DNA of 38,497 nucleotides, taken from the NCBI GenBank assembly GCA_014804485.1, contig JAAUZT010000027.1, forward strand, positions 88,548 to 127,044, written 5' to 3'. Below the pieces are notes generated by a model. The model was not told where the DNA came from, did not search any database, and saw only the letters and a program-made list of their open reading frames with translations. The stretch comes from Lachnospiraceae bacterium (GTDB taxonomy: Bacteria > Bacillota > Clostridia > Lachnospirales > Lachnospiraceae). Below are positions 26,824 to 33,489 of the stretch, in pieces (the stretch's first letter is position 1; each line of letters opens with the position of its first letter). Made by a program: the position numbers and the translations under genes.

Positions 26824-27019
26824 ATCCGGCTCTAAAAATACATATTTTTTTTATCAGGAATCCGCCGACTGCGATTGTCGCCGTTTCCAATATTGCCAGT
26901 ATTACTGCTTCCATAGTCTATACACCGTCCTTCTCACTCTTTCTTCTTATTCTAGCACAAATACCGGAAGCAGAACAGAAAGAGCAATAGTACAAGATAC
27001 TGCCTTAGATATATTATTT

Positions 27020-27673
27020 TCATTTAAGCGAGAAGGGTTTCTTTAATTTTTTCCTCATAACAAGCATTTGCCCGCGTTGTTCAAAACGAGTAAATCCTAT
27101 TTTTTCATACAGTCTCACAGGCCCGGTGAAATCCAGTTCTTCTTTCTCTTCTCTTATTGCCGGATAAGCCTCGACATATTCATATCCATCTTGCAGGGCG
27201 TCTTCACACACCCGTTGAAGCAACGCCGTTGCCAGTCCTCTGCCGCGATATTCAGGTGCTATTTCAAAACAAACCACAGATTTGACTTTTTCACCACTGC
27301 TGTCTTTAACTTTTTCTTCGTCCACAGGAAGCTCGTCCAGATTGAATTCCCCAAATCGGTAATAACTTCCTTTGTCATTTGCGTTACACCAACCGACAGA
27401 AATTCCATTGTCATATGCTAAATATCCTTGGATTTCTCCTTTTTCCACCATACTTTGTGCCGCCTTACGCAAAGCACATTTCCAGCCTTCTTTTCCGCCG
27501 CCATTTGCATTAGCCTGTTCTATGATTTCCGACCGGATACGCTCCACGCTCATATTAAAAGCATTACAATAACACGGATAATAAGGTGAATTATCCGAAA
27601 AAGCCCGATTATCAAAGAAATCAAAGTAATCTTCTGCGAGTTCGGGTGTCAGTTGCTTTACCAATAAGTTCAT
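27020..27673 (-). CDS. GNAT-family N-acetyltransferase
   Basis: Protein of 217 residues. The GNAT core is seen in SVVCFEIAPEYRGRGLATALLQRVCEDA, which includes the acetyl-CoA loop (R-G-R-G-L-A), and YEKIGFTRFEQRGQMLVMRK at the C-terminus. The N-terminal third (DYFDFFDNRAFSDNSPYYPCYCNAF) is of a type found in a clostridial GNAT subgroup. GGGAGGAAAA precedes the ATG at 27673. The substrate is unknown. It lies downstream of the ToxN-family toxin on the same strand, with no clear terminator in the 70-base gap. Confidence 0.85.
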   Translation of the reverse strand: MNLLVKQLTPELAEDYFDFFDNRAFSDNSPYYPCYCNAFNMSVERIRSEIIEQANANGGGKEGWKCALRKAAQSMVEKGEIQGYLAYDNGISVGWCNANDKGSYYRFGEFNLDELPVDEEKVKDSSGEKVKSVVCFEIAPEYRGRGLATALLQRVCEDALQDGYEYVEAYPAIREEKEELDFTGPVRLYEKIGFTRFEQRGQMLVMRKKLKKPFSLK

Positions 27674-27743
27674 TTATTTTCCTCCCTGAATTTATGACTA
27701 CTATAATTCTTAAACCGCCATAAATAGCAATTCCGTTGCGGTG

Positions 27744-28280
27744 TTAAGAAAGTTTTTTTGCTTTATTACATTCTTTCTCCAGCATGGGAAAGTTTAGACA
27801 AATTTTACGTTTCTGAAAAAATTCACCAGAACAGTATCTATAGTGCAGTTCATTTGCAAGGCGTTCTATTTCAGCATGATTTGCCTGACACCAATCAAGC
27901 TCTTTGGCACATAATTTCTTCCATTGTTTTATGGACACTGAATCGGAATCCTTGATCTTAAGGTCAATCGGGACTATGTATTCATCCCGAACTGGTATCA
28001 TATTGTTTAGGTTCAAAGCTGCCAAAATCTTTCCATCCTTATCACGTATCTTACGGAAAGTAATATTTTCACGCATGGAATTAAAATCTTTATTCTTTTT
28101 TGCTGAATTTGATGAAAACGGAATACAGTATTTCGCACCATTTACCATGACCACCACTCCAAGAAAAGGTCTGTTTTGTTTTCCAACCTGTGGCGATACA
28201 GAAGGAACATGGTTATCCACATTATGCAGATTTCTTATATATTTCAAGTTTACATTGTATAGTTTTAGCCGCTTACTCAC
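27744..28280 (-). CDS. toxN: Type III toxin-antitoxin endoribonuclease toxin, ToxN/AbiQ family
   Basis: Toxin of 178 residues, close to known ToxN/AbiQ lengths. It follows the ToxN plan: KLYNVNLKYIRNL start, then NRPFLGVVVMVNGAKYCIPFSS (the central SH3-like barrel), LNLNNMIPV, a long helix around LCAKELDWCQANHAEIERLAN, and NFPMLEKECNKAK at the end. ToxN proteins cut RNA and are silenced by their own structured repeat RNA. The best start is a GTG at 28280, ten bases after AAGGAG; an upstream in-frame GTG at 28304 lies in the terminator tail. Directly upstream are promoter, antitoxin RNA and terminator. Such modules often abort phage infection or stabilise DNA. Confidence 0.88.
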   Translation of the reverse strand: MSKRLKLYNVNLKYIRNLHNVDNHVPSVSPQVGKQNRPFLGVVVMVNGAKYCIPFSSNSAKKNKDFNSMRENITFRKIRDKDGKILAALNLNNMIPVRDEYIVPIDLKIKDSDSVSIKQWKKLCAKELDWCQANHAEIERLANELHYRYCSGEFFQKRKICLNFPMLEKECNKAKKLS

Positions 28281-28304
28281 AATACAATTACTCCTTAGTA
28301 ACAC

Positions 28305-28330
28305 AAAAGGCTACGCCAAAGCATAGCCTT
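28305..28330 (-). terminator. Terminator between antitoxin RNA and toxN
   Basis: On the minus strand AAGGCTATGC-TTTG-GCGTAGCCTT forms a ten-base-pair stem with one G-U pair, followed by TT. It lies nine bases before the toxN ribosome binding site. In type III modules this leaky terminator sets the ratio of antitoxin RNA to toxin mRNA. Confidence 0.85.
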
Positions 28331-28411
28331 CTGGTAGCATCCGCCGCAACGGAAATACTCTCTTATCGATTCCACTTACCGGTAGGACTCACCTGATGAT
28401 TGCTCATCTAT
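28331..28411 (-). ncRNA. toxI: ToxI-like antitoxin RNA (one full and one partial repeat)
   Basis: RNA from about 28411 to the terminator. A unit starting at 28394 reads AGGTGA...CTACC...TAAGTG, the same order as the ToxI repeat as I remember it. GGT (stem 1) pairs with ACC, and TCC in the loop can pair with GGA after TAAGT, which gives an H-type pseudoknot. About 48 bases on, GGCGGATGCTACC (28333-28345) looks like the start of a second, partial unit. ToxN would cut this RNA into units and be bound by them. The repeat count is low compared with well-known ToxI arrays, so the exact borders are uncertain. Confidence 0.65.
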
Positions 28412-28417
28412 GCTATT

Positions 28418-28446
28418 ATTATACAAATTGAATTAAAATATGTCAA
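28418..28446 (-). promoter_or_regulatory. Consensus promoter of the ToxI-ToxN module
   Basis: On the minus strand TTGACA (28441-28446), a 17-base spacer and TATAAT (28418-28423) are a perfect sigma-A promoter. This fits the need for strong synthesis of antitoxin RNA. Confidence 0.88.
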
Positions 28447-28536
28447 TCGGATTATAAATGCAATTTTTAAAGTCAATGTCACCCTTCTTCTGCATTTCTT
28501 ATTTTCCGATCCCCACACACCTTTTGGGACACCATA

Positions 28537-28884
28537 TCAAAATAACACTTCCCCTAAATACTTGTCATGCGGAACTACCAAACACTTTTCGATTGACTTC
28601 CAATAGCTGTCGTAAAGATTTTTTTGTGCTGCACCGTAGCTTTCTTTCGTATCAAATTCCCAATAAAGCATATACTTAACGCTTTTTACAATACGAGTGA
28701 TTTGAAGAGGCGGAAGTCCCTCCTTAATCTGCTCCATATCTATATGATACCCTCTTTTGCTAAACCGAAGTAAAAGCAATCCCTCCTGTTTTTCCAGAAA
28801 GCTTTTGGCTTCAAGCATTAAGGCTTCGAATTCTTCCACTTTTTGTGGCTTGACTTGATAAATACATATTTCAGTAAACGGCAT
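28537..28884 (-). CDS. Antibiotic biosynthesis monooxygenase (ABM)-like dimeric alpha/beta-barrel protein
   Basis: Protein of about 115 residues with the ferredoxin-like ABM pattern: strand FTEICIYQVKPQKVEEFEAL, helix EAKSFLEKQEG, strand LLLLRFSKRGY, and a late YMLYWEFDTKESYGAAQKNL segment. The ATG at 28884 has AAGGAGG eight bases upstream. ABM proteins include heme-degrading and quinol-oxidising enzymes, but a catalytic set cannot be read here. It lies just upstream of the ToxIN promoter on the same strand. Confidence 0.7.
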   Translation of the reverse strand: MPFTEICIYQVKPQKVEEFEALMLEAKSFLEKQEGLLLLRFSKRGYHIDMEQIKEGLPPLQITRIVKSVKYMLYWEFDTKESYGAAQKNLYDSYWKSIEKCLVVPHDKYLGEVLF

Positions 28885-28950
28885 ATTCAATTCCTCCTTA
28901 GTTTCATTTTAACGTTAGAAATATGACATAAGCATGTCGCATTACTCTCT

Positions 28951-30069
28951 TTAAAACCATTCGATACATTTTAAATATCGGCCTTCCCCCGGCTTGTGTG
29001 GCGGGGCAGCCGTCAGCCCTCGCTTTACAAGTTCTTCGTTGATACCGCCAAAAAGAATATGATATAATTCATTTGCAATCTCGCTGTCCGGAACGCCATG
29101 CCTCGTGGCAGTGATATCTAAGTTCACCTGTATCTTTTGCAGGGTACACACCACTTCATCATAAAGGTTTTCTTCAATCAACTCCGCTAAATCAATGATA
29201 ATTGGCTCATCCGTCTGACCGAATACCGGGACGCATATATCTCCGTCCTTTGCATATCCGAACAATTCAAGAATAGCACAGCACTCTTCTAAGCACTCAT
29301 TCCCCTGTAAAAGGGAACGGGCACCAGCCAGAAGCAAGTCCCGCTCCTTGCCTTTCGGCAGTTTATCCAACAGTTTCCCAGCCTGTTTAAATCGCTCCGG
29401 CATTCGTCCATCTTCCCGCAGACGGAAACAGCGGTAAAGGTCAAAGCGGTCACCATTCGCGTCGCCGAAGGACTCCAAGGCAATCTTCCCATCTGTCAGC
29501 CGGTTGTAAGAGCACAGCAAACCGTTGGAGAACTGCGTCAGTTCCGGGCAGTCCTCATAGATAACAGAAAGATAATCCAGTCCCGATTCATGAGGTCGTG
29601 AAGTGGCGACAACTCCTCTTTTGCCCAGGTAGTCGAAGAAAAAGCCATCGAAGACCATGCCGCAAAGGATGTGGTATAAATTGACCTGCGGACTAAAACC
29701 GTTGTTGATTCCTCCGACAGCATCCCACAGTTTATCACGGAGTTTCCACAGTCTATCCGCCAGTGGGGCCGCAGCAGTAGAGGAAAAAACTTTCAAGGCA
29801 GACACATCCTCCGCTAAAAAGATGGGAGTATCATAAGCAATCTTTCCATCCTGCTCGCGAAAAACTCCGGCGGTAACCAGCCGCTTCACTGCCTCTGTGC
29901 CAAATTCATCCCGCAGCCGGGTAGCTGAGCAGTCCAGCGGAGAAAACTCAGCTACCCGAGCCAGGATGGCATCTGCCTGGGTATTTATGATCCGGCGGGG
30001 ATTGTCAGGATTTTCCGATTCCAAATCCGCATCAAAGTTCTCAAACAAAAAATAGGAAAAAGTTTTCAT
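28951..30069 (-). CDS. Unknown protein, 372 residues
   Basis: I do not recognise this family. The N-terminal 100 residues include a stretch that could be a winged helix (SATRLRDEFGTEAVKRLVTAGVF). The middle has HILCGMVFDGFFFDYL and an acidic YEDCPELTQFSNGLLCSYNRL segment. No transmembrane helices or signal peptide are seen. The ATG at 30069 has GAGGT upstream; in-frame start codons further upstream lack such a site. Its GC content is higher than that of the toxN gene beside it. It lies between the two type III toxin modules. Confidence 0.75.
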   Translation of the reverse strand: MKTFSYFLFENFDADLESENPDNPRRIINTQADAILARVAEFSPLDCSATRLRDEFGTEAVKRLVTAGVFREQDGKIAYDTPIFLAEDVSALKVFSSTAAAPLADRLWKLRDKLWDAVGGINNGFSPQVNLYHILCGMVFDGFFFDYLGKRGVVATSRPHESGLDYLSVIYEDCPELTQFSNGLLCSYNRLTDGKIALESFGDANGDRFDLYRCFRLREDGRMPERFKQAGKLLDKLPKGKERDLLLAGARSLLQGNECLEECCAILELFGYAKDGDICVPVFGQTDEPIIIDLAELIEENLYDEVVCTLQKIQVNLDITATRHGVPDSEIANELYHILFGGINEELVKRGLTAAPPHKPGEGRYLKCIEWF

Positions 30070-30127
30070 AAAGTACCTCTTTTCCGAATCATTCCGTGTG
30101 ATTATTATCATAGCCTCGATGCATAAT

Positions 30128-30430
30128 CTATAAATCATAGCTTGAATGTAATATAATTTCCTTTTTATGCTCTCTTGCGTACCGTATTTCTTCTCTTGTA
30201 GAATCGCCTATATACTCTTCAATATCTACAACATAAATTCCATCAGAGATATCTATTTTTTTGTAATGCGCCTCTTTGAGCGCCCTCGCTTCAAGAGAGG
30301 TTAATTCTTCCTTTTCTACATTGTATACGCATTGCAGAACATTATAGCCATGTTTTGTTTCCAATTTAAACGCTATTGCCGGCATTTCCTTTTCATATTT
30401 CATGCTGCCGCATATTGTAATAGTTCTCAT
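30128..30430 (-). CDS. Small nucleoside 2-deoxyribosyltransferase-like protein
   Basis: Protein of 100 residues. TITICGSMKYEKEM at the start (G-S-M loop), the acidic YVVDIEEYIGDSTREEIRYAREHKKEIIL, and the short Rossmann-like length match the nucleoside 2-deoxyribosyltransferase-like superfamily. The ATG at 30430 has AAGGTG eight bases upstream, which is better than the longer frame start at 30457. The family includes nucleotide-processing enzymes; a specific activity is not shown. It overlaps nothing and lies between the VOC gene and the unknown gene at 28951-30069. Confidence 0.7.
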   Translation of the reverse strand: MRTITICGSMKYEKEMPAIAFKLETKHGYNVLQCVYNVEKEELTSLEARALKEAHYKKIDISDGIYVVDIEEYIGDSTREEIRYAREHKKEIILHSSYDL

Positions 30431-30473
30431 AGTAATCACCTTAATATATTTTTTCAATATGATAAGTCAGAAT

Positions 30474-30896
30474 TTATCGTTCCGTCTGCTCTGTCATAAT
30501 TCCCCAGCGAATACCAAACCTATCAACAAAAACTACCCGGCAGGAACTGTATGGAGTAGCCTCCATTTGATATATTGTCGTACTTCCCTCTTTCATAATC
30601 TCATATGCCCGTTGCACTTCTTCTTTCGTATCATACATAATAGTCAGAAAATTGGAATAGCACGTTTGAAACTCAATATCCACATGATCACTCATAATGA
30701 TCCTTTGACTGCCCAATACAAGTTCCGAATGATATATATAATCTTTTTCACTCTCCTTAAGAATCGGGTTATATTCAGGATCGTCCGCCTCTCTATAGGT
30801 AATCAGGCAACTGATCTTTCCGTCGAATGCCTTTTCGTACATATGAATCGCTTCGCGACAATTCCCTCCGAAATTTAATGTAGGTACAATGTTCAT
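30474..30896 (-). CDS. VOC/glyoxalase-family protein (PhnB-like)
   Basis: Protein of 140 residues with the PhnB-type pattern: LNFGGNCREAIHMYEKAFDGKI near the start, YIYHSELVLGSQRIIMSDH in the middle, and VVFVDRFGIRWGIMTE at the end. Paired beta-alpha-beta-beta-beta units form a metal-binding barrel in this family. AGGAGGAAG precedes the ATG at 30896. It is often annotated as glyoxalase or bleomycin resistance-like, but the substrate is unknown. It lies directly downstream of the CptN-like toxin. Confidence 0.85.
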   Translation of the reverse strand: MNIVPTLNFGGNCREAIHMYEKAFDGKISCLITYREADDPEYNPILKESEKDYIYHSELVLGSQRIIMSDHVDIEFQTCYSNFLTIMYDTKEEVQRAYEIMKEGSTTIYQMEATPYSSCRVVFVDRFGIRWGIMTEQTER

Positions 30897-30951
30897 TTTG
30901 TCTTCCTCCTACATGGTGCTACAACCATGTAATTAATGCCTAAAAAGAGTT

Positions 30952-31422
30952 CTATTTCTCATGTTTTAACTTTTCTAATATAGCTATAACATTTGGCTGT
31001 GTTGGAGTAAATTTCACCCCACGTTTCAACATACCCATAACTTTCTTTGCTTTCTGCTCAATCTCTTTAGCTGTATGCTCACTTGTCAGCATAAGGTGAT
31101 TTCCGGCAATTGTATATTCCCGCTCTATGTACTCATCTGTTATCGGAAACATATCCTGTATCAGAAACGCACTCTGCCTGCTATCATCTAATTTCACAAT
31201 ATGGATAATATCGCATGGCTTTCCTGCTTTTTCTTTCTTCTCCATGATTCTCTTATATTTTTCAAGCTGACTGGATAAAGGTATCATCCAGTATATTCCT
31301 GTGCATGTATCTTCCAAGCAATAGTAGTGTGGTCTATTCCCTGCTTTATTACCTTTAAGATACGGATCAGACATATCCTCAAAAAACTTGTCCCTAATAA
31401 TATAAAACCCTGTTTTCCTCAT
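30952..31422 (-). CDS. cptN: Type III toxin-antitoxin toxin, CptN-like
   Basis: Protein of 156 residues. It matches the CptIN toxin pattern as I know it: GFYIIRDKFFEDM, PYLKGNK, a PHYYCLEDTCTGIYWMIPLSS core with LEKYKRIMEKK, FLIQDMFPITDEYIEREY, and KEIEQKAKKVMGMLKRG at the end. It has no close similarity to the ToxN-type toxin 2.7 kb away apart from the shared strand-rich core (IPLSS / IPFSS). The ATG at 31422 lies after GGGG in ATGGGGACAAGCGA; a longer open frame up to 31596 merely translates the antitoxin repeats. The upstream array of two 45-base repeats plus terminator is the hallmark of a type III module. Confidence 0.85.
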   Translation of the reverse strand: MRKTGFYIIRDKFFEDMSDPYLKGNKAGNRPHYYCLEDTCTGIYWMIPLSSQLEKYKRIMEKKEKAGKPCDIIHIVKLDDSRQSAFLIQDMFPITDEYIEREYTIAGNHLMLTSEHTAKEIEQKAKKVMGMLKRGVKFTPTQPNVIAILEKLKHEK

Positions 31423-31440
31423 TCGCTTGTCCCCATTATG

Positions 31441-31470
31441 GAAAAAGTCCCTCGCCTTACGGCGAAGGAC
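31441..31470 (-). terminator. Terminator between CptI-like RNA and cptN
   Basis: On the minus strand GTCCTTCGCC-GTAA-GGCGAGGGAC is a ten-base-pair stem (one G-U) with a GTAA loop, followed by TTTTT. It is placed between the repeats and the toxin start, as expected for a type III module. Confidence 0.93.
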
Positions 31471-31574
31471 CATACTTTCAACCCAACCATTTTTATACCG
31501 CATATTGGTCAGCGGTAAACTTTCAACCCGACCATTTTTATACCACATATCGGTCAGTGGTAAACTTTCTTTGT
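31447..31574 (-). ncRNA. cptI: CptI-like antitoxin RNA with two pseudoknot repeats
   Basis: RNA from about 31574 to the terminator. It contains two full 45-base repeats (31524-31568 and 31479-31523) and the start of a third (31467-31478). Within a unit, positions 7-12 pair with 23-28 (stem 1) and loop positions 16-19 pair with 38-41 (stem 2), an H-type pseudoknot. The two units differ only at 11, 18, 24 and 39. These are the partners 11:24 (A-U to G-C) and 18:39 (G-C to A-U), so every change is compensatory. Confidence 0.88.
31479..31568 (-). repeat. Two 45-bp tandem repeats
   Basis: Two directly repeated 45-base units (31524-31568, 31479-31523), 41 of 45 bases identical, plus a 12-base partial unit (31467-31478). 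On the minus strand each begins AAAGTTTACC and ends GGGTTG. They form the antitoxin RNA of the CptN-like toxin. Confidence 0.97.
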
Positions 31575-31580
31575 ATCTAA

Positions 31581-31609
31581 ATATTAACAAGTACAAAGAA
31601 GAAAGTCAA
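31581..31609 (-). promoter_or_regulatory. Promoter of the CptI-CptN module
   Basis: On the minus strand TTGACT (31604-31609), a 17-base spacer and TAATAT (31581-31586) lie 12 bases upstream of the first repeat. Confidence 0.8.
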
Positions 31610-31703
31610 TAAAACTTTCCATTAAAATTTTATACGGAATGTACACAATTTATTCCCAATTTACAGTGCTTCAAACACTTTTCTAAAATAACTTCCGCTT
31701 CAC

Positions 31704-32834
31704 TCACTCCACTCGCCCCAGCACTCCCAAAACCGCCTCAAAGGAAGCGCTGTCCAGTTCATCCCGCAACAGATAAAGCAGCTTGTCTGCCGGCCAGCTT
31801 TCATATCGCTCTTTCCACCCAACATCCGCTTCGGCAAACCGGTGAAAAGCCAAAACCTTACAGATCATATCAATGTCTTCTTTAAGAATTTCCTCTGCAT
31901 CCATAAGAGCCTGCTCTTTCCGTCTGTTGTTTTCTTCCGCCAACCGGTTAATATCATCCAGCGAGACAAGGCGGCAGTGCTCTATCCCTGCAACATCCTC
32001 ATCGATATCCGGCGGCATGGATATATCCAGAAACAACCGCTCTTTAGACGTTTTTATGGCATTTTTCACCTTTCCCGCCATCAACGTATAATGGGGACTG
32101 GATGTGGCGGAGATAACCGCATCCGCCTCCTCAAGATAATCATATCGATTCTGATAATCCACATTTTCCACCCGCGGATTACCGCTTTGGTATATCCCGT
32201 TATGAGATCTGACCGTGGCCATGACGCGAATGTTCTCCTGACTCAAAAGATTTTTCAAGATAATACTGCCCATCTGTCCGCTGCTTCCCATCAGAAGCAC
32301 GGTCTTCTGCGACAGGGGAAGACGGAATACTTCATTTGCCGCCAGCGTTGCCACGGACACGGAACTCTTAGAGATCATCGTCTCTGTCTTCACACGCTTG
32401 GCACATGCCAGCGCAGCCTGAAAAACACTGTTTAGCTCGTAGTCCGTATATCCGTGCTCTTTAGAATACATATAGGCGTCCCGCACTTGCCCCAGGATTT
32501 CATCCTCTCCGATCACCATAGATTCCATCCCACTGACCACCCGAAAAAGGTGCTGCACAGCCGCTCTGCCCTGATACCGCCTGACCATACTCCGAATCCA
32601 CTGTCCATCACTGCCGGCAGCCCTCGCCATCACTTCTTCCAATCCTTTGAAGCAGTTTTCTTCTCCCTGCACATAGATTTCCGTACGATTACAAGTGGAC
32701 AGGAGCACACACTGCTCCACCCTGTCCAGATCCATGATGTCTCGCAAATAATTCTCTATTTTCTCCTTGGGTACAAAACATCTCTGCCTGTCCGAAGATT
32801 TTGCTGTCTTGTGATTAATACTAATGCATTCCAT
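31704..32834 (-). CDS. hemA: Glutamyl-tRNA reductase
   Basis: First committed enzyme of C5 tetrapyrrole synthesis: reduces glutamyl-tRNA to glutamate-1-semialdehyde with NADPH. About 376 residues. The nucleophilic cysteine lies in LSTCNRTEIYV (C48 from this start). SGMESMVIGEDEILGQVRDAY, the NADPH loop LLMGSSGQMGSIILKNL, ISATSSPHYTL and LFLDISMPPDID follow. The C-terminal dimerisation helix is kept but shorter than in E. coli. The start is uncertain: ATG 32834 has GGGG six bases before TATG and gives the standard MECISINHK beginning, while ATG 32846 lies too close to AGG. It is the first gene of the tetrapyrrole set in transcription order, but sirC-hemC follow only 9.5 kb later. Confidence 0.94.
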   Translation of the reverse strand: MECISINHKTAKSSDRQRCFVPKEKIENYLRDIMDLDRVEQCVLLSTCNRTEIYVQGEENCFKGLEEVMARAAGSDGQWIRSMVRRYQGRAAVQHLFRVVSGMESMVIGEDEILGQVRDAYMYSKEHGYTDYELNSVFQAALACAKRVKTETMISKSSVSVATLAANEVFRLPLSQKTVLLMGSSGQMGSIILKNLLSQENIRVMATVRSHNGIYQSGNPRVENVDYQNRYDYLEEADAVISATSSPHYTLMAGKVKNAIKTSKERLFLDISMPPDIDEDVAGIEHCRLVSLDDINRLAEENNRRKEQALMDAEEILKEDIDMICKVLAFHRFAEADVGWKERYESWPADKLLYLLRDELDSASFEAVLGVLGRVE

Positions 32835-32836
32835 AC

Positions 32837-33162
32837 CTAACCCCATATACCTAAAAACCGTGTCCCTGTGCACTCACTGACTATCAGACTCAGAATTAAG
32901 AAAGCATAACTCTCCGCTGTCTGTCCTGCATCATATGCCGTGCTATGTTTCTTTTCATACGGATGAAATAATTCCTTCTCGCTTCTTAAACAAAATGCCT
33001 CTGATAATAACCAATCCGTATTCTTAACATAATCCTCGCTGGTCTCATGACATGGTTCGTCGCCCAAACACACCAAGGTCAATACTTTATTAAAAATACT
33101 AATTATAGCCCTGAATCCCAACTGTGCATATCCAGCATTTCATTTATACTAAAGTCAGTCAT
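32837..33162 (-). pseudogene. Relic of a MazG-like nucleotide pyrophosphohydrolase in the hemA leader
   Basis: An ATG at 33162 with a good AAGGGAG site starts MTDFSINEMLDM, which resembles the N-terminus of MazG-like phosphohydrolases, but the frame ends at 33103 after 19 codons. In the next frame an open stretch runs on to 32837, with TDWLLSEAFCLRSEKELF and QTAESYAFLILSLIV, and has no recognisable family. The fragment has no intact catalytic part. Being in the leader of hemA, it would be transcribed from the promoter at 33201-33229. Family assignment rests on about 12 residues and is weak. Confidence 0.35.
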
Positions 33163-33200
33163 AAATTCTCCCTTCAGATTCAAATTTTCCCTTAAGTGAC

Positions 33201-33229
33201 ATTATAGTCCTCCCACCCCGCATTTCCAA
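33201..33229 (-). promoter_or_regulatory. Promoter upstream of the mazG-like relic and hemA
   Basis: On the minus strand TTGGAA (33224-33229), a 17-base spacer and TATAAT (33201-33206). It is the best promoter seen upstream of hemA and would give a leader of about 360 bases. Confidence 0.5.
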
Positions 33230-33489
33230 ATGGTTTTTGATATTTCTCATAAAATCGCTATGTATACAAAACATTTTGAGGACTATGCCAAGTGTTGGAA
33301 ATACAAAAAGCAATTGCAAGGTCATAACCGCTATGAAAGATCAGACCTTACAGTGATTGGAGAGCTTTAGATCATAAATCTTCAATTGATTTTAGGGATA
33401 TACATGAGTTACGGTCACAAGCATATCGTTTGTTTTTTCACTTCTCCGATAAACGGGACTTAAGCGGCAACTCATCTGTGTTTGTGTAA
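33230..33489 (+). pseudogene. Degenerate plus-strand gene fragment
   Basis: A 46-codon frame (33230-33370) reads HFEDYAKCWKYKKQLQ. Partly overlapping, another frame continues to a TAA at 33487-33489 with SIDFRDIHELRSQAYRLFFHFSDKRDL. The second part resembles the core of RelE/HigB-type toxins (RDIHELR...YRLFFHFS), as if a frameshifted toxin gene lay here. No ribosome binding site is seen and the end overlaps the GNAT gene on the other strand. The assignment is tentative. Confidence 0.3.

Noticed and set aside
28281..28304. Upstream GTG start for ToxN at 28304
   Set aside because: It lies in the terminator tail and before the AAGGAG site; the GTG at 28280 has correct spacing.
31441..31568. CRISPR array at the tandem repeats
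   Set aside because: The 45-base units are directly adjacent without spacers and no cas gene is present.
31423..31596. N-terminal extension of the CptN-like protein with 15-residue repeats (ESLPLT..YKNG)
   Set aside because: It is a translation of the 45-base antitoxin repeats and the terminator. The changes between repeats follow RNA pairing rather than codon use, and a proper start lies at 31422.
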